From positions 1,364,001 through 1,428,000 of the forward strand of contig CAVYGS010000004.1 of NCBI GenBank assembly GCA_963768185.1: 64,000 nt of DNA, given 5' to 3'. The notes below the pieces were generated by a model. The model saw nothing but the letters and a program-made list of their open reading frames with translations, did no database searches and was not told the origin of the DNA. The first letter of the stretch is position 1, and the number at the start of each line of letters is the position of its first letter. Source of the DNA: Palsa-461 sp963768185. Lineage in GTDB: Bacteria; Actinomycetota; Acidimicrobiia; Acidimicrobiales; RAAP-2. This document shows, piece after piece, positions 57,920-64,000 of the stretch. The position numbers were made by a program, and so were the translations under genes.

Positions 57920-59196
57920 TAACGGCGAGCCTGTTGGGCGAATTCTCCGAGGGTGAGAATGCGGTGTTCTTTGACTCCCCGCGCGACCAAGGACACGTCG
58001 TGGCCCGCCGCCTTGCGACGCAATGCGCCCACCGTGCACTCCTCGCGCGGCATGAACGAGAAGGGGTCATAAGAGAAGAGACGCATCGCGTTGAGATGGG
58101 TGACCCTGTCGATCTGGTCCTTTTCCAGACCCCCGACAGCGCTCCACGCTGATTCCGGCGAGGTGGGCCAGGTGCTGTCCGAATGGGGATAATCACACTC
58201 CCAGCAGACCATGTCGATGTTCATGTGACTGAGGTTCCGCAATCCGAAATCATCGGCGATGAAGCAGGTGATGACGTGCTCGCGGAAGATCTCGCTCGGC
58301 AGGCGGCCGCCCAGGTTGGGCCGGGTCCAAGCCTTGTGGTGCTCGTAGGTGTAGTCGGCCCGCTCCAGGAAGTAAGGAATCCAACCGATGCCTCCTTCGG
58401 CCAAGGCGATCCGGATATCCGGGAACTTCTGGAACACCGGTGACCAAACGAGATCGGCCGCGGTCGGATAGATGTTGATCCCTGAGCATGTGATCCGCAC
58501 GTTCATCGGCGCATCCGGCGAGGTTTGTACCTCGCCAACCATGCCCGAGCCGATGTGCATCGTGACAACCGTGTCCGTCTCCACGCATGCGGCCCAGAAC
58601 GGATCCCAGTGATCGGTGTGCAGTGACGGAAAGCCGAGGGCGTGAGGGTTCATCGAGAAGCTGACGCAGTGCGATCCCTTGGCCGCGGTCCGACGGATCT
58701 CCGCTGCCATGAGTTCGGGATCCCAAACCGGCGGGATCATGCAGGGTATGAACCTTCCCGGGTGGGCGCCGCACCACCCTTCCAGGTGCCAGTCGTTGTA
58801 GGCTTGGAGGACGGCGAGAGCCAGACCGGGGTCCTGAGAAGCCCGGCTGGCGAAGAACTGCCCGCAGAAACGCGCCATCGACGGAAAGTTGAGAGACCCC
58901 AGCACGCCATTGGCGTCCATGTCCTTCACCCGCTCGTCGACGTCGTAGCAGCCAACCCGGATCTCGTCGAAGCTCGCCGGCTCGAGCCCGTACTCTTCAG
59001 GGGGCCGGCCGGCAACCGCATTGAGACCGGCGTTTCGTGCCTCGCCCTTCCCAAAGATCCACTTGTCACCGGTCTCGTCGGTCACCACTCGCGGCGCTTG
59101 GTCGGCGTACTTGGCCGGCAGCCGGCCCTCGAACATGTCCGGAGGTTCGACGACGTGATCGTCCACGCTGACCAGTATCAGGTCGTCCATCTGCAT
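57919..59196 (-). CDS. Amidohydrolase-related protein (PF04909, ACMSD-like), second copy
   Basis: A 425-residue TIM-barrel metal hydrolase or decarboxylase. The N-terminal motif VSVDDHVVEPPDMFEGRLP, then GSLNFPSMARFCGQFF, VTMHIGSGMVGEV with a ligand His, ALAEGGIGWIPYFLERADY and DMVCWECDYPHSDSTWP (terminal Asp/His) fit the group of 2-amino-3-carboxymuconate semialdehyde and resorcylate decarboxylases. These act without oxygen on ring or semialdehyde carboxylates. The ATG shares one base with the stop of the first amidohydrolase (TAATG). Diverged paralogue of that gene. Confidence 0.88.
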   Translation of the reverse strand: MQMDDLILVSVDDHVVEPPDMFEGRLPAKYADQAPRVVTDETGDKWIFGKGEARNAGLNAVAGRPPEEYGLEPASFDEIRVGCYDVDERVKDMDANGVLGSLNFPSMARFCGQFFASRASQDPGLALAVLQAYNDWHLEGWCGAHPGRFIPCMIPPVWDPELMAAEIRRTAAKGSHCVSFSMNPHALGFPSLHTDHWDPFWAACVETDTVVTMHIGSGMVGEVQTSPDAPMNVRITCSGINIYPTAADLVWSPVFQKFPDIRIALAEGGIGWIPYFLERADYTYEHHKAWTRPNLGGRLPSEIFREHVITCFIADDFGLRNLSHMNIDMVCWECDYPHSDSTWPTSPESAWSAVGGLEKDQIDRVTHLNAMRLFSYDPFSFMPREECTVGALRRKAAGHDVSLVARGVKEHRILTLGEFAQQARR

Positions 59197-60384
59197 TAGT
59201 GCGCTCCTCTCGAAGAGTTTTGCCACGATTCGGGTGGCTCGACGATCTTGTACAGACGGGTGGCGTTTTCCCAAAGAATCTTGTGCTTGACGCTCTGATC
59301 TAGATGGCCGAGACCCGACTGGATGGTTTCCTGGATGTTGCCGAACAGGCACGTGGTGTGGGGGAAGTCCGTCTCGAAAAGGACGTTGTCGACGGGAACA
59401 ACATCCAAGAAGTGCCTGGGGGCGACAGACTCGAACCAATAGGTCACAAAGACGCTCTGACGGAACAGACTCAGATGGCAGGACGTCTTCGGCGGTGCGT
59501 GCCCGTCCAGGCCGGAACGCCCCGAGCCAGCTGTAGTCGGTCGCTTCCAACATGAAGGGCAACCAGCCGATCCCACTCTCGACCGAGACGAACTTCAATT
59601 CCGGGTAACGGTTGAGCACGCCGGAGGTGATCAGATCCGAGCACTGCACCCCGTTCTTCATGAACAGTGACACGGCGGTGTAGGACTGAGCGGCTGCGAC
59701 CCCGTGCTCGGCGTAGCGCTGCGGTGAGGCCGCCTCCAAGGTCGAGCCGGCATTGCCGATATGGAAGTGAATCGGAAGGCCGCTGTCAGTCGCCACCTCC
59801 CACAGCGGGTCCCAGTGGCGGGAACCGATGACCGGCAGGTCGTAGCGTTGCGGCTCACCGGTAAAGAGAATGCCCCGCGCCCCGAGTGAGCAGCAGCGTT
59901 CTATCTCCTTCACCGTGGCATCGACGTCCCAGAAGGGGGTGGCCACCACCGGCAGCAGCCGCTGGAGATCCGCCCACGCCCATTCGAGCAGGAAGTCGTT
60001 GTACGCCTTGACGCACAACAGTTTGAGGTCTTCGTCGTCAATTTGCAGGAAGTTCTGACTACCGAAGCCTCCGACGTTCGGGTAGAGAACCTGAGCCCAG
60101 ATCCCGGCCTCATCCATGTATTCGAGGCGGGCCTGGGCGTCGTAGGCACCCGGATGACAGTCTTCGTACGTCGGGGGGTATTCGGGGGGGAAAGTCGGCC
60201 ACCCGGCCGGAGCCGTGACCCCGACCGGGGTTAAGGACTCCTCTCCGAGAACCCATATGTCCGCGGGGCCCCGGCGAACGACATGCGGGACGTCGTCGCG
60301 GTACTTCGCCGGAACCCTCGCGGTCCATACATCTGGCGGTTCGGTGATGTGGCTGTCCGCATCGATGATGGTTTCCGCTTGCAT
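59196..60384 (-). CDS. Amidohydrolase-related protein (PF04909, ACMSD-like), first copy (frameshifted)
   Basis: Restored length 395 residues. Metal motif DADSHITEPPDVWTARVP, then VLYPNVGGFGSQNFL, FHIGNAGSTLEAA, VESGIGWLPFMLEATDYSW and NVLFETDFPHTTCLF. It is similar in plan to the second copy, so the two arose by duplication or act as a heteromer. An extra base near 59475 shifts the last quarter; in the wrong frame the reading frame runs on into the second gene and simulates an 871-residue fusion. First gene of the minus-strand operon; ATG 60384 lies next to the divergent AraC start. Confidence 0.85.
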
Positions 60385-60409
60385 GACCCGATGGTGTACC
60401 GTCCGTGCT
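60385..60409. promoter_or_regulatory. Divergent promoter region between the amidohydrolase operon and the AraC gene
   Basis: Only 25 bases separate the two start codons. TACCGT at 60397-60402 lies seven bases before the GTG of the AraC gene, a leaderless arrangement; the minus-strand promoter must lie inside the AraC coding region. Such tight overlap suits control of both directions by the AraC protein. Confidence 0.4.
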
Positions 60410-61330
60410 GTGAGCGGCGCTGCGCGATCGGCCAAGTTCTTGACCGGATCGGCCAGAGCGACGCCACCCGCTCTCGGCGCCGGTCCCGTTCGGGCGGGTA
60501 CGTACTGCGTAGAGGTCGGCGACGAGGTGGTCACAGGCTGGCACTCACACGACTTCCATCAGGTCGAATACGCCTTCGAAGGGGTCGCCGACGTCCAGAC
60601 CGACAGCGCCCGTTTCCTGCTCCCGCCGCAGCAGGCGGTGTGGATTCCGGCCGGGGTGGAACATTGCAGCACGCTCACTCGAGTCAAGGCGGTTTCCGTC
60701 TTCTTCGAGCCCAGCATGGGGTTGCCGGTCGGCGATCGTGTCCGCATTCTGGCCGCCGCTCCGGTGATCCGAGAGATGATCCTCTACGCCCGAAGGTGGC
60801 CGATCAACCGGCAATGGTCGGATAGCACCGCTGACACCTTCTTTGCCGCCCTTGCGTCTCTCGTCACGGAGTGGTTGGACTGCGAGACTCCGCTCTATCT
60901 CCCGACGGCTCGGGATCCGCTCGTCGCAGCGTCCATGGAATACACCTGGGCACACCTCGACGAAGTGACGATAGGGGCGCTTTGCGATGCGGTTGGCACC
61001 TCCGAGCGGTCGCTGCGCCGGGCTTTTCTTGCCGACACCGGCATGTCCTGGCGTCAGTACCTACAGGAGAGCCGCTTGCTGAAGGCGATGGCATTGCTCA
61101 CCGAGAACGGCCGGAGTCTGCTCAATGTCTCGAGCGCGGTCGGATACGAAAGCGCAAGTGCATTTACCCGAGCCTTCCGGCGCTACACCGGCGAGTCACC
61201 GAGGGAGTACCGCCGCCGCGTCGAGACCGCACCCAACGACGCGGTGAGTCTCAATGAGACCTCGAACGAGGAGGCCGAGAGAGTGATCTTCGGATGGTCC
61301 AACGTTCGCCGACTGGGCTCCAGCGCCTGA
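60410..61330 (+). CDS. AraC-family transcriptional regulator
   Basis: A 306-residue regulator with an N-terminal cupin-type ligand domain (GWHSHDFHQVEYAFEGVADV and PPQQAVWIPAGVEHC) and the C-terminal double helix-turn-helix (VTIGALCDAVGTSERSLRRA; LLNVSSAVGYESASAFTRAF). GTG 60410 is preferred; an ATG at 60383 would overlap the divergent gene's start. Position next to the operon implies that it senses a pathway compound and controls the cluster. Confidence 0.88.
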   Translation: MSGAARSAKFLTGSARATPPALGAGPVRAGTYCVEVGDEVVTGWHSHDFHQVEYAFEGVADVQTDSARFLLPPQQAVWIPAGVEHCSTLTRVKAVSVFFEPSMGLPVGDRVRILAAAPVIREMILYARRWPINRQWSDSTADTFFAALASLVTEWLDCETPLYLPTARDPLVAASMEYTWAHLDEVTIGALCDAVGTSERSLRRAFLADTGMSWRQYLQESRLLKAMALLTENGRSLLNVSSAVGYESASAFTRAFRRYTGESPREYRRRVETAPNDAVSLNETSNEEAERVIFGWSNVRRLGSSA

Positions 61331-61416
61331 ACCCCGGGCTCTCATTGACGACCTCGGCCGTCGGCGTCAAGCCCGCGTCGCAACGAAAGCCGGTCTTTTC
61401 ACGAGCCCAGTTGGGA

Positions 61417-61437
61417 GAAGGCGCGATGAGCGCCTTC
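61417..61437 (+). promoter_or_regulatory. Inverted repeat in the AraC-Rieske intergenic region
   Basis: GAAGGCGC-GATGA-GCGCCTTC, a perfect 8-base stem with a 5-base loop, about 90 bases after the AraC stop. With no T run it is a weak terminator candidate and may be a binding site. The rest of the 347-base gap 61331-61677 has no gene I can support; TTGTCA (61603-61608) and TGCAGT (61625-61630) with 16-base spacing are a possible promoter for the Rieske gene. Confidence 0.4.
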
Positions 61438-61677
61438 GAGAGATCCCGTCGTGAGCCGAACCCCGAACGACTTTCGTGCGACGAACGACCGCCGGTCGGG
61501 AGTTCTGGTGAAGGGACCCGGGGTCCTTGCCTCCGCGAGTGCTGCCTGCCATCGTCCCGGCCCGGCCGCCCACCGATCCGACCTGCAACGCTGTGGCCGA
61601 TATTGTCAAAAAGCTGGCCGACTGTGCAGTGACCTCCGATGTCGGCCCTACAAGGATGCAACTGGGGAGGACAAGCG

Positions 61678-63030
61678 ATGACTTTGACCGAGAACCGTCG
61701 GGCCGGGGCCGCCGACGTGCCTTTCGCCATGAGCGATCCCTTGCACGTGCAGCGGGAGCGCTACTTCGACCGCTCCTTCTTCGAGTTGGAGAAGGAGCGC
61801 CTGTGGCCGCGGGTGTGGCAGATGGCGTGTCGGCTGGAGGAGATACCCGGTCCCGGGGACTTCGTTGAGTACGAGATTTGCGACGAGTCAGTACTGGTCA
61901 TCCGCCAGGAGGATATGTCAGTCAGGTCGTTCTATAACGCCTGCCGGCACCGGGCGACGCAGCTCTGTAAGGGTTCTGGACGCCTCCCGGGAGGACAGAT
62001 CAGCTGCCCGTTCCACGGCTGGCGCTGGAACCTGGATGGTTCCACGTCACGGCTCTACGGTCGGGAAGGATTCGCGGAAGAAGTCATGCAGCCCCAGGAC
62101 ATTCGGCTGCAGGAGTGCCGGACCGAGATCTGGGGAGCGTGCGCCTGGATCAACATGGACCCGAACGCCCGGCCGCTGCGCGAAGCGCTCTCACCGGGCG
62201 CCCAGATCCTCGAGGACTTCGGGGTGGACGACCTGCGGGTGTACTGGTGGAAGGAGGCCATCATCCCGTGTAACTGGAAGCTTGCCCAGGAAGCCTTCCA
62301 CGAGGGATGGCACGTCATGGCCACCCACCCCCAGCTCACGTTGGGAGCCGGCGAGAATTACCGTCCCGATGGCGCGGAGGTCACCGCCTTCGAAAACGGC
62401 CATTCCCGTTTCCAGGGCCGGCAGGAACCGGGGACGACGGGCGCGAGCGCCAGCGCGGGCAAGGGCCGTGGAGCGGAAGCCTTCCTCGAGTCGATGCGCC
62501 TCCTCTGGGAGGGCCAGGACGCCATGGTGTTGAAGCGTGACGTCGACATCTTCGAGAGCGTTCGCACCCGGGTGACCAACGACGAGGACTACCCAGCCGC
62601 CGCCATCGGTGCGTTGATCGAGTACTCGGCCGGGGCGGGCATTCCCCTACGGGCCACCCCCGAGAGCATGCGGCTCTGGGGCGGCGAGATATTCCTCTTC
62701 CCCAATTTCTTCTACCTTCCGATGTACAGCAACTCGCTGTCGTACCGGGTTCGTCCGTACAACAACGATCCGGAAATGTGCCGCTTTGAGGTGTGGTCGC
62801 TCACCATGCCCCCCGAGGGCCGTAAGCCCTCCCGGGCCCGGCTCGAGGGCCGGTTCGCCACCGATGACGCCGAGCACTGGGGGCGGATACCACGTCAGGA
62901 CTTCAGCAACTTGGCCCGCCAGCAGCGGGGCCTGCACTCGCGCAGCTACAGCCAACATCGCCTGGCCACCGAATGGGAACGGGCCATCAGCAACATGCAC
63001 GAGGAACTGGACCGATACCTGGCCGGCTGA
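61678..63030 (+). CDS. Rieske non-haem iron oxygenase, alpha subunit
   Basis: A 450-residue ring-hydroxylating-type oxygenase. The Rieske cluster is bound by CRHRATQLC and CPFHGWRW (residues about 84-108). The mononuclear iron ligands are in AFHEGWHVMATH (two His) and, near the C-terminus, Asp in IPRQDFSNLARQQ. It needs an outside reductase. Such enzymes dihydroxylate, hydroxylate or O-demethylate aromatic or terpenoid acids. GGGGAGG nine bases before the ATG is a strong ribosome site. No beta subunit gene follows; the NTF2-like protein on the other strand has the right fold for one. Confidence 0.92.
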   Translation: MTLTENRRAGAADVPFAMSDPLHVQRERYFDRSFFELEKERLWPRVWQMACRLEEIPGPGDFVEYEICDESVLVIRQEDMSVRSFYNACRHRATQLCKGSGRLPGGQISCPFHGWRWNLDGSTSRLYGREGFAEEVMQPQDIRLQECRTEIWGACAWINMDPNARPLREALSPGAQILEDFGVDDLRVYWWKEAIIPCNWKLAQEAFHEGWHVMATHPQLTLGAGENYRPDGAEVTAFENGHSRFQGRQEPGTTGASASAGKGRGAEAFLESMRLLWEGQDAMVLKRDVDIFESVRTRVTNDEDYPAAAIGALIEYSAGAGIPLRATPESMRLWGGEIFLFPNFFYLPMYSNSLSYRVRPYNNDPEMCRFEVWSLTMPPEGRKPSRARLEGRFATDDAEHWGRIPRQDFSNLARQQRGLHSRSYSQHRLATEWERAISNMHEELDRYLAG

Positions 63031-63073
63031 CGGCCGTCAACGAACCGCACAGGAAAGCGACGGGCGTCTGCAC

Positions 63074-64000
63074 ATGGACAGGGCAAAACAGTTGCGCCTT
63101 TACGAGCTGATGACGCTGATGAAGGCCGCCGACGACCGGCTGTCGAAGGGGATCGGCACCGGTGAGATCCAGTGCGTCTATTGGCCGTCGCGGGGCCAGG
63201 AGGCGATCGCCGCCGCGATGGGCGTCTGCCTCAGAACGGAAGACCAGCTGGTCACGACCTACCGCGGGCTGCACGACCTCATCGGCAAGGGCGTGCCGCT
63301 GGTCGAGATCTACGGCGAGATGATCGGCCGTCAGGTCGGCGCCAGTCGGGGCAAGGGCGGCACGATGCACATCGCCAAACCGGATAACGGAGTGATGCTC
63401 TCGACCGGGATCGTCGGCGCCGGGCCGCCGGTGGCCGTCGGCCTGGCGATGGCGGCCGAACGCAAGGGCCTCGACCGCGTCGCCGTGGTGAGCTTCGGCG
63501 ACGGGGCTACCAACACCGGCTCGTTCCACGAGGCGGCCAACATGGCGGCGCTGTGGGATCTGCCGGTCGTCTTCGTGTGCCAGAACAACCTGTACGCCGA
63601 GATGACGCCCACCAGCCACACCATGAAGCTCGAGCACGTCGCCGACCGGCGGCCGAGCGTACGGCATGCCCGGCGTGCGGGTCGACGGCAACGACCCGAT
63701 GGCGGTCGTCGACGGCCTTCGAGCGAGGCGTTGACCGGGCCCGGTCAGGCGGCGGCCCCACGTTCTTGGAGTGCGTGACGTTCCGATTCCGCGGCCACTA
63801 CTTCGGTGACCCTATGGCATACATCCCCCAGGAGCAGATGGCCGCGGCCCAGCTGGCCGACCCGCTCCCTCGATACAGAAGCTCCTTGGTCGCCTCCGGG
63901 CGTCTGCACCGAGGCCGAAGCCGACGAGATCGAGGCGGTCGCAGAAGAAAAGGTCGAGGAGGCAATGTCTGCGGTGCTGAGCCGCGCCGACTCACCCTCG
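63074..64000 (+). CDS. Thiamine-diphosphate-dependent dehydrogenase E1 alpha subunit (3' partial, three frameshifts)
   Basis: Alpha subunit of a 2-oxoacid or acetoin dehydrogenase E1, with the thiamine-binding motif GDGATNTGSFHEAANMA...QNN, the substrate region GQEAIAAAMGVCL, and GASRGKGGTMHIAKP. After the motif EHVADR the frame breaks near 63655, 63726 and 63900, each by one extra base; the restored line runs YGMPGVRVDGNDPM, TFLECVTFRFRGHYFGDP, then CTEAEADEIEAV to the window end. GGKGGTMH and the lack of an E2 here point to the acetoin or branched-chain group, undecided. It begins 43 bases after the Rieske gene. Confidence 0.88.

Noticed and set aside
57919..60534. One 871-residue double amidohydrolase
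   Set aside because: A single extra base near 59475 removes the first gene's stop from its frame. The correct frame ends with TAATG and a ribosome site at the second start, so there are two genes.

Overview
This window looks like a contig from a high-GC Actinomycetota, most likely an Acidimicrobiia-like lineage. That placement is inferred from gene content: a GlgE/TreS-maltokinase pathway, an F420-type luciferase-like oxidoreductase, CaiB CoA-transferases, GTG starts and apparently leaderless promoters. I see no rRNA, tRNA, CRISPR array or insertion sequence. Both ends cut genes.

Layout. 1-2.8 kb: a molybdenum hydroxylase locus, large subunit then a fused FAD plus 2Fe-2S protein. 2.8-7.3 kb (minus): a small unknown protein, an alpha/beta hydrolase, another unknown, and a tight operon of AMP-dependent ligase, ComA-like phosphosulfolactate synthase and VOC protein, with a structured-looking leader. 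7.5-13.2 kb: membrane acyltransferase, histidine phosphatase, SRPBCC protein, a nickel permease with a Nur-box-like operator followed by a Fur/Nur-family regulator, and a CaiB protein. 13.5-29.4 kb: seven overlapping genes (glgE, treS-mak fusion, malQ, glgB, treZ, glgX, treY) that build, remodel and debranch alpha-glucan and convert it to and from trehalose. 29.5-38.9 kb: methyltransferases, a fused two-NBD ABC exporter, LysR regulator, MFS transporter, DinB protein and a DUF2510 membrane protein. 39-47.5 kb: aldo/keto reductase, acyl-CoA ligase, a two-subunit B12 mutase whose specificity residues look isobutyryl-CoA-type, CaiB, LLM oxidoreductase and GNAT enzymes. 47.7-50.5 kb: potassium channel, CorA-like transporter and a secreted protein.

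50.9-64 kb: an accessory-looking catabolic cluster with visibly lower GC in its P450/hydrolase part. It abuts a truncated EAL-domain remnant. A minus-strand operon (two tandem amidohydrolases, CaiB, an 83-residue unknown, an NTF2-like protein, a large hydrolase with a PKD-like tail, a second hydrolase, a P450) is divergent from an AraC regulator, followed by a Rieske oxygenase and a thiamine-dependent E1 alpha subunit. Oxygenation, ester or amide hydrolysis, CoA transfer and decarboxylation fit stepwise breakdown of an unidentified compound. This is the best candidate for an undescribed pathway.

Sequence quality. At least fifteen genes or pieces carry single-base frameshifts, nearly all +1 insertions. 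Removing one base per site restores full-length genes with lengths divisible by three. I treat them as assembly errors rather than pseudogenes, and give outer coordinates.
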